Assembly (NCBI GenBank): GCA_905178155.1
Contig: CAJINV010000006.1
Span: 3,692,169-3,756,168 of the forward strand
DNA: 64,000 nt
Direction of reading: 5' to 3'
Origin: Amoebophrya sp. A120
Lineage: Eukaryota; Sar; Dinophyceae; Syndiniales; Amoebophryaceae
Shown here: positions 31,239 to 42,963 of the stretch, one piece after another
How the letters are laid out: each line of letters starts with the position of its first letter
Numbering within the stretch: the first letter of the stretch is position 1
The notes under the pieces: model-generated
What the model saw: only the letters and a program-made list of their open reading frames with translations
Told to the model about the DNA's origin: nothing
The model's database searches: none
Position numbers and translations under genes: made by a program

Positions 31239-34200
31239 GATGTTGAAGAGGACGAACCACGAAGGCCTGTGCAACTCCTGCTCCTGGATCTGCTTTGTTC
31301 TACTTCGGAGTAGTAGTTGTGCAGCAGCCTACTACAGCTGCTCCAGCAGCTGCTCTTCTGGATCTGGTGGCAAGACGAGGACCAAGAGGCTCAACATAAT
31401 ACCGCGCAGATGTTCTTTGTTGCTGAGTTCCACCTGAGCCTGGTCGTGCTCATGATCTCGTCCCAGCACAAGGAAAGGTGCTGCTACTCTGAACTACATC
31501 AGCCCATGGTGGGCAGCTGCTCCTGCCGCTGCAGCACCTGCACCCCCTGCACCTCCTTTCACCACAGCCGGGTCCGCGCTCGGCGGCGGTTCGCCCGTAT
31601 TGCCTGCTCCGCGTACACAAACACCAGGGAAAATCCGAGGAAACAGGACAGCAGAACGAAGGGCCAGGTCGTCGGAAGGAGCAACATGGTGCCTGCTGTT
31701 TCCTGCTGATAGATGTTGCTGTTTTGCTGGTTGTGGCAAAATATACGACCAGCTGCTCCTGCACCGCCCAGCAACTCAGCAAAAATCTGTCAGTAGACGC
31801 CCACCGACGTCTGCTCTAAGACAGGAAGTTGCGAGGACATCTTCAAACCAAAAGGGAGGTGGAGCCATACACGATTCTGTTTTTTAATTTCAATTTCTTA
31901 CCGTCTTCAATTCTCTAATTCTCAGTTCAAAAAGAGCAGTGAAGTGAACAGCGGAGAGGTAGAGGAGCAGTGGACGCACTAGTGCTCCACTGATTTTCAA
32001 ATTTCTGCGATATTTATGTCCCTCTCGCTCAGCAAACCGTGAAGTTCAAAAAACACGAGCCTTCTATTACTTGCCTCGTCATAGTCAAAATCCTTTACGT
32101 ATTTCAGCATGTGAAAAAAACACTTCTATACCTCGTCGTTGCAACATGGCAAAAAACTAACAACAACTAAGCCTTCAGTCAATAGCTCTAGTAGTGCAGT
32201 GCGAATAACATTGGAACAGAAGCGGCACCAGATTCGGGGAAACGAGGACAGGTAGCAGGGTTGTACAACTCCTCTAACGTTTGTTTATCATCTACATCTT
32301 CTTCATCTTCCGTCGGCTTCTACCAGCTGAAACAAATCAATGAGCCTTGTAAATCAGAAACATCAAGAGAAACAGCATTTTCTTTATTTTCTTCAGCGCT
32401 GCATCGTAACGCTGTCCGCGGGCGGTAGATGAAGTACGGCAGTCGCCGCTGTTGGTCCCGGAACTGCCACCAAAATCTGCTCCTGTACGTACCAACTACT
32501 ACCTCCCTTCCCAGCGCAGCTGGCGAGCCTGCAACTCCTTCTGTCCATACCAACTGTCTGTGTGGCCATGATGTCGCCCGGCTATCACCATATGCATATC
32601 ACATTCACAACCCACAGTGATGACGTAGTCACAATTACAGCCGATACTCCCGTCTACTTCACAGGATGTTGCATTGACTCTCCACGGTGAGACTACTGTC
32701 GTCGCGGTCTAAGTAGCCGCCGCAACAGGTAGGTGCGGCGCTTCACATTTCACAGCGACGTCGTCACAGTCCCAATCACGGCGATGGTGGTGGTAGTGCA
32801 ACGTTACGACTTTTCGTCCCGGAACATCATATTTGGGTCCTGGGCATAAACAAGCCGTTGGCGAATGCTGCTGCAGTCCACAGTACAGTACAAGACACCA
32901 TCTCCAACTGCATCATCCTTCCTCGTTTCAGTCCACGTCAACAGCATCGAACCGCGGTGCTTCCGGTCAGCGAGAAACTTACCAATCGCAGCTCCAACTG
33001 TCCACTACACGATGCTTACCAGTCGCAAGCAGGAGCGGCAAACATGATGGATCAACCACCGCTGAACCAAGAGCAGCGCGGGTCGTCCAGTAGCTGCTGT
33101 TCACCACGGCGCAGCTGGCGTCACTTGAACTTGTCGGAGGGGGACGCAGCAGTCCTTGTCCCCGCCACCCCCTGCGGAATTCCCGCTATCCATAGCAGCG
33201 CATCAAGGACCCGCTTCATCGCTCGTTTTTCTATGTTGGCCTGTGCGCCTGCACGAGGACCAGGTTTCGCGGGCCAATCCACAGCCATCGCCTAATCGAC
33301 GCCATTGCAGCCTCCACTATGAGGCAACACTATGCCTTTGCATCCGTCGCCCAGCGGCGAGCACAATCCACAACAACCGCAGCTACGACGCGGTTGTCAC
33401 TCCTATTCGCATCCACCACGTGATGGCCGCTTCCACCCACATCAGGAGCCACCGCTATCCGTACTAGCCGGGAGGGTTGGTATACAACACGCGACGTTCA
33501 CGGATTGTTCTCATGGCAGGCCAGACCGCCATCCAACATATCCAAATGCGCAACTTTGAATACTACCGTGGCGGCAGCCGAAGCTGCTGTCTCATGGTCA
33601 CTGCGAAGACTTGTAGTCCAGACCGCGTCCTCGGTGGTCATCACTACAAGCAGATGCTGGACGATGAGTTGAAGCTGCAGCAGCTACCGGCCCGTGCGTC
33701 GTCGGTCAATCGTGGGAAGATCGAAGGCTGATGCTCCCACCATGAGCGCCAGCGTTTATCGGTTCGATTCCGAAGTGCTGTCGCATCCAGATCGTGCTTC
33801 TCGGCAAATCAGCACATCGCTGCTCGCGAAGATCCGTAGTCGAAGCTCCGTAAAATCTACCAGAAAGCGTTGTTTCCTGCAGTCCCCGTGTTTAGGCCAG
33901 ATGTACTGGTGTCCACCATCCGTCCATCCTCTGTACGCAGCACAGTGGTGCGAAGCGCAAAGTCCACTACAAATAAGTCCGCTCATCTTCGGATCAGCGC
34001 GCAGACTTCACTGTCCGCAGTGGGAGCTGCAGACGGAAACGCCCGCATCTGCGGTCACCTGGCGGCACCAGACGCGCCTCTAACTCGCTAGTTTTCAAAA
34101 CGCGAGGAGTCGTGATATCTTCGCTTCGCACAGACACAATCATGGTGAACAAGGGCAACGAAGCATCGATCCTTCCTCCACAGATCAGCAGAGATGACCG

Positions 34201-35830
34201 GTATCCGTACCAGCCGGCACGCTTCGTATCCATCAGGAGATGCTGGCGGCTTTTTCCACAGCCGCCCGTATCCAAATTCGCAACTTGTAGTGCCACCAGT
34301 GACGACACGCGCACTTGCCGGACCGTCGACGCGATAGCCCCCGGTGGTCCGGACCACCGCGGCCATTGGCGCGGCAACAGCAGATGCTGGATTTTTAGAT
34401 GAAGTAGCTGCAGCAGCTACACGTCCGTCTCCGTACATCGTCTACCGTGTTGAAGACCACGTAGAAAATGGTCCACGAGAGGCAGTTTCAGCTACTGGAC
34501 GGCCGCGTACGAAACAGCGCCACTGCCACCTCTACTTTACTTCGCGCGGAATCACATCGCAGCACGTGATCAGTAGTTACAGCTCCGTAGTTGTATCTCT
34601 TCCAAGCCACTGTGTCCACAAAGGGAACATCTGCCTGCGCAACATCCGCACCAACGGCAGCTATGACGACGAATGATCCACCACAGCAAACGTTCAGCTC
34701 CATATCAACACGTAGATGACGCTCTATTCCTTAGCAGGAGGGGTTGGACTTGCGCATCTGCCCGCGGACGAAGCACGACCCGTGGTTGCAACAACCTGCC
34801 GGAAAAACCAGCTTCACCCCGGTGGCATCGTAGGTCGTAGTGTTATCGCTCCGCGCAGACAAAATCATGCTCGACAAGCACGACTAAGTATCGTTCCTCC
34901 GCAGCGCAGCGGTCCACGACGCAGAATCCACGGCTGTCCCGTAGCAGAAGAGTTCCACAATTGCCGCAGTTGCTCACATTGCCGTCCGCATTGGAATATA
35001 GTGCGGACGCCAAGATCTCTCTTCATCTGCTCCTGTCACGCGGCCGACAGCCGCGCTTTGTCCTCGGCGCCGTAGTCGCACTTTCCGGCTGCAACAGACA
35101 GCGGCCGCTCACCACAGAAGTGAACAGCGCATCTCCGTACAGACAATCGTAGTACGGTGCGCTGTACCACACGATGCGGCTGTCGGGTGCAGTAATATTG
35201 AACTACGCCAATCTCACCGGCGCTTCTTTCAACAAGGACAGTTGTCAAAGCCGTATCAGAACCAGGCAACACCCTTAGGTTGCGCTTCTACGACTGTATT
35301 TCTATTCGCCACAACAAGGGGAGCACGACACAAACAAGAAATCAACAACTAGTTGATGTAGCCTCAACGTAAACCAAAGGTGAATACAGCGCTTCTAGAA
35401 AGTGCATTTAGATTTAGCACCGCGACGCATCCGTACCAACGCGTCCGATTAATCTCGAACAACATTTCCCCATCTCAGCTATCGCCCGCAGTGATAGGTA
35501 CTACTGCTGTTTCATTCAGCGTGTGTAGCGCTAGCACTACTTCTCCTCGCTATCTTTTTGATATCGCAGACCTGCTTTGGACTGAGATTTAATTCACAAT
35601 TCTCAACAAAAGTTCAGCAGTTCTATTACTCACATAACCTCCAGGTGGTGCTACTTATGGTCCGCACCAGTAGAAGTAGTTCTTGCACTTCTTTGCAGAC
35701 TGCGGCTGAATAAGCAACTCATTCACTCATTCACAACAAGCTTATCCGTTTAGTAGAGATCATCATCTTCTCTTTCGTCTTTTTGGATGTGCTTACAAGT
35801 GTATCTCTCAAGCGTTTTCGCACTGTTGCC
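31239..35830. other. Long region without a recognised gene
   Basis: A short minus-strand frame near 31559-31700 encodes a TM-like segment (P-F-V-L-L-S-C-F-L-G-F) and may be a further 5' exon or a small gene; unresolved. From about 32500 to 35300 the sequence is balanced in base composition, has many short frames on both strands and no introner. It contains diverged repeats of itself, e.g. 34115-34185 resembles 34835-34905 (CGCACAGACACAATCATG versus CGCGCAGACAAAATCATG). The left part (31900-32350) is AT-richer. The 3' UTR of the retrotransposon at 35831 must lie at the right end. Confidence 0.45.
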
Positions 35831-38800
35831 TCATCTTCGTGCGACGTATGTCCCATTACTCATCTTTTGGAACCATACGCCGCACACTCTATATTCCTCT
35901 CGGCCCGATCCTTCGCAAAAATCTTCGGACTCGATTTCGAACTGCACCGGGGGGGAATTCACTGCTTCTTCCTTCGTCTGCCAGTAGTTGCCAGCGGCGC
36001 TGGGAAATCTTTCCCAGCGCCTGCCGCTTATGCTGGCGATGAAATTCGCCTGCCTCAGTTCCGCCTCCGCTTTTTGTTGCTGGATGTTTTCTCTCTGCTT
36101 GTTAGTTTTCTCTCGGCATTTTTCGGTCTTTCCCCGCCTGTCGCCCCTCCTTTGCTTTGGCAGTGGTTTTGTTGGCCGCTTGGCTACTAGGTGAGCCTTG
36201 ATGGCCCGAGCGGCTGGGGGGGCTTCGAGGTCTAGGAACTGGTCGATTGGTAGCCCGACCTCGTCAAAGTCGTCGCGGATTAGCCTGCCCCACGGCGTGC
36301 CTTTGCGCACTTCCTCTCTTGCAAGATAGTGACATGCCTCTTTCTTGTTGCGCAATGCATGCGCCATCCACGCCACGCGCCTCTCCCTGAGGATCGTCTC
36401 CACCGGTGGAACCCCTACCCGCTGGCAGAGTTCCAGCCTTCCGGCGTATTCTGCCTCCCCTTCGTCTGCGTCGTTTTCTTGGGCCATTTGCCAGCCGCGT
36501 TTTTCTCCTTCTAGCGTCCGAAGCGTGCTGTGCTGGAACCATCTGAGGGCTTTCAGGTCGTTTTCGCGGGGCCGCCATGTTTCTGCGTTGTACAAGGCGA
36601 CGGAGTTGACCAAGCTCCGATATAGTGCGGCCTTCAGGTTTTTGGAAATGTCCGGGTCTCTCCAGATGCAGTTTAGGGCCTGCACCGTTGCCCGCGCTAT
36701 GCCCGTTCGCCGGGCCACTTCCTTGCTGGTTCCTGCGTTTCCTTCGACCTGTGTTCCTAGGTATTTAAAGACCCCGACGGTCTTTATTTCGCTGCCGTCG
36801 AAGTTTCGCAGGTCTGCGGGAACCACTTCGCGCCCGCGCTCTGCTTTCTTTTTCTCGAGTATCTGTCTTCCTACCCGCAGCTGCCGCTCTTCTTCCTCCG
36901 TCTTTACTGGCCTGCAGAAGCCTGTCGCCTGATGGTACAGGAGGGCCTTCCTGTCGCCAAGGATGTCCCCACAGCGACTACACACAAACTTATTTCGTTC
37001 CGGATTTATGTGTCTGACCCGCCCCATGCGGTTGAGCCGCACGGGGGCCTCGTGCCATCGCCACCGCACGGTGACCCAGCCGTTTTTTTTGTAGATGCAC
37101 CGGCTGAAGGTGCCGTTGTCCCAGGCAATCAGGTGTGTGGGCCTAATTCCCAGGTCCATCTTCGGCGCCTTGCGTGCGCCTTCCCGTAGTTCCGGCCGCA
37201 GGCCGGTGCCATTCCATTCGACGAGCCAACCGGACCACCGCGCGCCGCTTGCGTCGTCGTAGTAGCATCGTTCTTCTTTCGCCTCGTCGTCTTTTCTTTC
37301 GGGTGGCTCTAGGTTGAAGGTCATGGCCTCCGTTTTTTCCGCGTTCAGCGTCAAGCCCACGAACGCGCACGCGGCCGTGAGCTCTTTCAGGGCGGTGGCC
37401 GCGTCCTCCTTGCTGTCTGCGCGGAGGACCAGATCATCGACGTACCCCAACCAGGACAAGATTGATCGCTCAACCTGCTCGGCCGACTTTCCCCAAATGC
37501 CCTTGCGTGTGAGCACTTTGGTTGTGACGCGCATCGCCCAGTCTAGTACCAGGATGAAGAGGAGCGGGCTCAGGCTCGACCCCTGCCTGATTCCGCACTT
37601 CTGGTCGATTTTGTCCGACAGCCCCTGCGCGCCCGTCTTTAGGCGGATGCTTGACCCGTCGTAAATTTCTTCCACTATCCTGGCAAGCCCTGGCGGCATG
37701 CCCTGCAGAAGAAGAATTTGCCGCATCTTGTCCCACGCGAGTGAGTCATACGCTTTGCAGAAGTCGACGAAGATGAGGACCATGTCCTCGTCGTCTCGTA
37801 TCGCCTGCTCCAATCTGCGCAGCAGAATGAACACGCCGTTGCGGCAGGATAGCCCGGCCACCGACCCCTTTTGCCGCTCGTCTACAGCTGCGTAGGCTGT
37901 TTCCTTGATGCGGTTCAAGATCAGGAGGCTGAGGACTTTTTCGCCGACTGTTAAGAGGGCGACGGGGCGATAATTCTTTGGCGCGTTTTTGGGCCCGGAT
38001 TTGTACAGGAGTGCTACTGCCGCCTCGAGCCAGCTTGGGGGGATTTTTTCGCCAGCAAATATTTTCTTCACCACAGTGCGAAGGACCCGCCGGCCCAGCT
38101 CACTGTTGGCGAAGAACTCGGCCGGCATACTTCCGGCATAAGATTTGCGCGACTTTAACTCGTTGATACCTGCGCTGATTTCGTCATCCGAGATTTCCCC
38201 CTCGAAAGCTTGGGCCCACTCCGGCCGCGCGGCGTTCCTGTTCAGCTCCTCCATGCACTCCCGCCAGGCGTCTGTTTGTTGTAGCTCTGCCGCAGGCTCC
38301 GGTCGTGGTTGTCCGAGGATGCCACGCCAAAACTCCACACGCTTCGCATTCCCGCCTGGTAGGCTGGTCGGCTGCCCTTTCCTGGCTTTTCCGGCAAGCT
38401 GCCGCACTACCTCGGATGTAGCACGCGCGTCTCCCCGGTGTTCCGCCTTCTGCAGGTCCTCTATCTTCCCCTTCACCCATTCTTGTTTGTCCGCCCGCAC
38501 CGCCTGTTTAATCGCCTTCGCCATGCGCTTCTGCTCTGCTTTCGTCATCTTTCCATCGGCCTGCACCCTGCTACGATCCTGGATTAGCTTCCATGTCCGG
38601 TCTGTGATCCATGGTTTCTTCGGGCCCCTCTTTTCTGCCGGCCACTCGCGGTCGAGAGTGCCGCGGAGGATCCTTTCGAACTCCGTCCACACTTGCTCGG
38701 CTGTCATCGTGTCCCCTTCCATTGCTTCCAGTTTCTCTTCTGTGAGCGTAGCAGCCATTTTCTCGTCCACCACACTTGCAAACTCCTTCGTCCGTTCCAG

Positions 38801-39702
38801 CTGTCTCCACGGCTCTTTTTTCGTTCTTTGCTTTCGCATCAGGCCGGGCTGGAAGGAGAAGGTGGCCATCCTGTGGTCCGAGAGTGTAAGTGTCCGCGCT
38901 TCGACGTTCTGGTCGCTAAATAAGCCCCGATCCCGGAACTTGGCCAGGGCGCGGTCGTACTCCCGGAGCTTCCTCCCCTGTGGAAAGCTGCCCCGGAAAG
39001 TCCACCGCCTGCGCCAGGGTTTGCGGTTTATCGTGGAGAGGTCAAGGAGTTCGCTTCTGGCCGCGAACTCCAGGTGCCTTCTGTTATTGTCACTGCCCAG
39101 GGCCCAGTCCGCGCTGAGCCCCGCCTTCCCGATCGTGTATGGCAAGCCGGCATCGGCGAGCTCACACTGCGGGCCACCAATCTCGCAGTTCCAATCACCA
39201 GCGAAAGCCTGAACGTCGTAGGCTGAGTGCGACTCGAGGTCGCGCTGGAGGGCTTGGTAAAAATTGATCTTCTTCGCCGCCTCCGCGCCCTCGGTGGGCG
39301 CGTACACCGAATGCAGATGCACCTTCTTGCTGTATTTCGTGCAGACCGTCACCCGCACGTGCCGGCTGCACTCACGCGCACTTACTCCCTCGACATGGAT
39401 GGAGCGGTGGATCAGGATCATAGTGCCATAAATAAGCCCGCCTGATTTGCTCCGCTCCGCTCCCCCCCCGTACGCGAGATACTCGCTTTCCGCAATCTGC
39501 TCGCCGACGAGCCACCGCTCTTCACCACCAACAGGCCCTTGCTTCGGGCGTCCTCCACCAGTGCGCGGCGCTCTTTGCTGTCTCCGTGTCGCGAGTCCTT
39601 GCCGAGTGTTCGCGCGTTTATGGTGCCCATCCTCAACGCTGGTATCTTTTTCCAGTCTCGGCGGGGTATCTCCCCACCGGCCACCGCGGTGTCGCTCCGC
39701 AT
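35831..39702 (-). mobile_element. Non-LTR retrotransposon: APE endonuclease + reverse transcriptase, frameshifted
   Basis: The long frame 39421-35831 (1,196 codons) carries an endonuclease part with A-G-D-W-N-C-E-I and L-S-D-H-R-M-A-T. The reverse transcriptase part has K-N-Y-R-P-V-A-L-L, F-V-D-F-C-K-A-Y-D-S, I-R-Q-G-S-S-L-S-P-L and the active site G-Y-V-D-D-L-V. Next come a C2H2-like finger (C-S-R-C...H...C) and a long C-terminal region typical of LINE-like ORFs. The endonuclease N-terminus lies upstream in another frame (ATG 39702; M-G-T-I-N-A-R-T-L-G). The homologous continuation E-E-R-W-L-V-G-E-Q is in the long frame, so there is a one-base shift near 39530 and ATG 39421 is not the true start. 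No introner interrupts it. The element acts by target-primed reverse transcription; this copy is probably defective unless the shift is programmed. Confidence 0.9.
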
Positions 39703-40729
39703 TGTGGCAGCTGCCCGCGATCGATATCTTCGATCACGAGGAGTTATTCGTCTTTTCGCAAAAGTGTAATGCTCTGTCCGGGGACGAGGCCCGCGGACAG
39801 AAGAGTTCCGCTCTGTAGAAGTCAGGGGGCGCGCGCCCTTCTCACCAGGAGGTCCTGGTGTGGCCGGGGTCTTTCTTTTTTTTTTTTGATTTTTTTTGGC
39901 TCTTGTTTTTTTTTTTTTTGCGCCCTCCTGCTTCTTCCCTTCAAGACTTCCTAAGTGCTTGCGGTGCTTTAATAATTTTGATTGTGCGAGGCTGTAGTGC
40001 TAGTCTGCGTCGCTCGTTTGAGATAAAGCTACACTTGCTAAATATGCCAGCAAAAGAGCACTGCGATTGGCGGTCGCAGGTCTATAGATGGGCCTCGTTT
40101 TTCCGGTGGTTCAACTAAACCATATGCGAGTGCGGCCCATCAATCCGTCGATCCTGTGCGAGATCGTGCGCGTGCACTTTAATTAGGTGTCGTCGTGCAG
40201 TGCGTTTAAACTTTAGGAATAAATATGTCGCTATGCAGTTGGCTCAGAAACTTTAGTAGTTTTTCAAAAGATGTCGCGAAAGAGAAACAAAGTCAATTCC
40301 TAGCGCGGACCGTTTACGCCTAGAATCCATCGATTCTGTTCTGCAAAGTTGTGCGAAAAGGTGGAAAAACAAGAGAAAAACAACAAAAAAAAAAACAAAA
40401 AAAAAGTAAAAAAAGTTGAATAAGCAAAAAGAAGTAAAAGATGACATTGTCGTGAAACAGCATCTATCACCTCCTCTGAAGGTCGACTGTCGAAGTCCAG
40501 GTTGTAGAGTAATCCTCCCAAGAGCAATAAAACAATGTCTTTCATTGAAATTGTTTTTGTAAAGCTGAAATTTAGAAATAGCAGTAGGTTGAGCAATAAT
40601 CTCATCAGCAAGTATTGCCGAATTTTCGCACGAAGAGTACTATCTCGAAATAATCAGCTTATAGTTTTTCAAAACCGTCTTCTTGGGTAAGTGAAGAATC
40701 AAACGTTTCTGAGCCGCGTCTCAACGACT
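39703..40729. other. Intergenic region with homopolymer tracts
   Basis: 39871-39920 is nearly pure T on the plus strand (two runs split by GATTTTTTTTGGCTCTTG), i.e. poly-A on the minus strand just upstream of the retrotransposon. 40364-40416 is A-rich on the plus strand. No gene seen; it includes the alpha-tubulin 3' UTR. Confidence 0.6.
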
Positions 40730-42963
40730 TTAGAATTCGTCACCATAGCCTTCCTCCTCACCTTCACCCTCGGCGGTCTCGATGCCGACCTCCTCGTAAT
40801 CCTTCTCCAGGGCGGCCAAATCCTCACGGGCCTCGGAGAACTCGCCCTCCTCCATACCCTCACCGACGTACCAGTGGACGAAGGCGCGCTTGGAGTACAT
40901 CAAATCGAACTTGTGGTCGATGCGGGAGAACACCTCCGCGATGGCGGTGGAGTTGGAGATCATGCACACGGCGCGCATCACCTTGGCCAGGTCGCCACCC
41001 GGCACGACGGTGGGCGGCTCGTTATCCACAGTAAATTTCTCGTAGACGCACAAATGCGGTCTCCGCATGACAAAACTTGGCTTCGATTCTAGTGTAGCAC
41101 GACAAGTTTTACGCATCAAATTGGTAGAATTTGTGATGCATCTTGTACATGTACGGGAAATTTGTATTGCATACTGGTAGTTGATACCGCACTTGAAGCC
41201 GGTCGGGGACCAGTCGACAAACTGGATGGTGTATGGGATGCAAACATGTCTTGTTCTGGAGAATTGTGACGCTAGTTTGTGACTGGTGGCGACACTGCGA
41301 TATGCAGTCACGCATGACAAGCTTTGCACGAGCAACTATCTGTTCCGGTTTCCACATGACATTAGGGAAGAATCTATTCTCCTCATCATGCATTACAGAT
41401 TTCAGCATTGCAAACTATAGTACATGTGCGATAAGCATGGCAAACTATACACTTTTCCAGACGCAGACATATTTGTATTGCGTATGGTGCGCTTGGTCTT
41501 GATGGTGGCGACGGAGGCGTTCACGTCCTTCGGGACGACGTCACCACGGTACATGAGGCAGCAGGCCATGTACTTACCGTGACGCGGGTCGCACTTGACC
41601 ATCATGGAGGCCGGCTCGAACACGGAGTTGGTCAGCTCGGCCACGGACAGCTGCTCGTGGTAGGCCTTCTCCGCGGAGATGATCGGCGCGTACGAGGTCA
41701 ACATAAAGTGGATACGCGGGTACGGCACCAGGTTGGTCTGGAACTCGGTCACATCCACGTTCAGCGCACCTGGGATAGGAAGATGTTGAGGATATCACAA
41801 AGTCTGGATGATCGATTTCCCGTGACTAGAAACAGACGCGTATTAATTATACCATTCCTCGAGGTTTCCTTGCATGACAAACTTTCAATTCTAAAACATG
41901 AGAAAGCGAATCAGCAACTCGCATCTACCAAAGAGGAACGATGAGCACTTGTCCATCATACAAGTCATGAAGATTTCCCTCAAGACAAGCATTTTTGTGT
42001 GCGCACACTCTCAAACTAGTATAGCTTCAGAAGTGTCAAAAACCTGTATACCATCGAAGCGCAGAGACGCGGTCAAGGACGAGATGATCTGGGCGACCAG
42101 GCGGTTCAAGTTGGTGTAGGTCGGGCGCTCAATGTCCAAGTTGCGGCGACAGATGTCGTACAGAGCCTCGTTGTCGACCTGGTTGGTGACGTCGGTGTGC
42201 TCCAACAGGGAGTGGACGCACAGCACGGTGTTGTACGGCTCGACCACGGCGGTGGACACCTGGGGGCAGCACCACACGGTGAAGGAGATCTTGGACTTCT
42301 TACCGTAATCGACGGACAGACGCTCCATCATCAGGCAGCCCAAACCGGAACCGGTACCACCACCGACGGCGTGGTAGATCAGGAAGCCCTGCAGACCGGT
42401 ACAGTTGTCGGCCAACTTACGGATGCGGTCCAAGCACAAGTCGACGATCTCCTTACCGATGGTGTAGTGACCGCGGGCGAAGTTGTTCGCGGCGTCCTCC
42501 TTACCGGAGATCAGCTGTTCCGGGTGGAACAACTGACGGTAGGTACCGGTGCGGACCTCATCGATCACGGTGGGCTCCAGATCGACGAACACGCAGCGGG
42601 GGACGTGCTTGCCGGCACCAGTCTCGGAAAAGAAGGTGTTGAAGGCGTCGTCACCACCGCCGATGGTCTTGTCAGACGGCATCTGACCATCCGGCTGGAT
42701 ACCTGGGAAGGTGTTTGTGAGTAGATCATCATTACATCGTGATATTTTTCCAAACTAAAAAACAAAATTTGAATCACGCTGGAAACGCAATGAAAACCAA
42801 CTACTTAAGTAGCTTCTACTTCATCTTTCGATACGGTGACGAAACTGAAATTTATTACGAAGTGCAAAATTAAAATACCGTGCTCCAAGCAAAACAGCTC
42901 CCAGCAGGCGTTACCGATCTGGACACCGGCCTGACCGATGTGAATGCAGATAGCTTCACGCAT
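40730..42963 (-). CDS. TUBA: Alpha-tubulin
   Basis: Five exons: 42963-42879, 42702-42052, 41769-41484, 41231-41174 and 41017-40730. With one copy of a 6-bp target repeat removed they total 454 codons, i.e. 453 residues, close to the family norm of about 450. Start [13 protein letters not shown]. Acetylatable-Lys loop [12 protein letters not shown] motif G-G-G-T-G-S-G, C-terminus E-E-E-G-Y-G-D-E-F. Introns 42878-42703 and 42051-41770 are canonical GT-AG; introns 41483-41232 (B) and 41173-41018 (G) are introners. The gene encodes the microtubule subunit. Unusual residues: V-W-C-C-P-Q-V and V-L-C-V-H-S where most alpha-tubulins have Y-P-S-P-Q-V-like and V-L-S-T-H-S-like sequence. The long identity to known tubulins makes this the best internal test of the introner splice rule. 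Confidence 0.97.
41018..41173 (-). repeat. Introner G in alpha-tubulin
   Basis: On the coding strand begins TATGCAATACAAATTTCCCG after ...N-Y-Q and ends ACTGTGGATA. It is followed by ACGAG, an imperfect copy of the ACCAG before it; exon resumes at P-P-T-V-V. Confidence 0.92.
41232..41483 (-). repeat. Introner B in alpha-tubulin
   Basis: Perfect 6-bp direct repeat ATGGTG (CACCAT on the coding strand) on both sides. Removing the element and one repeat restores K-R-T-I-Q-F-V-D-W exactly as in other tubulins. Confidence 0.95.

Noticed and set aside
39221-39421. ATG 39421 as the true start of the retrotransposon ORF
   Set aside because: Endonuclease homology continues upstream in the same frame past this ATG and then in another frame to 39702.
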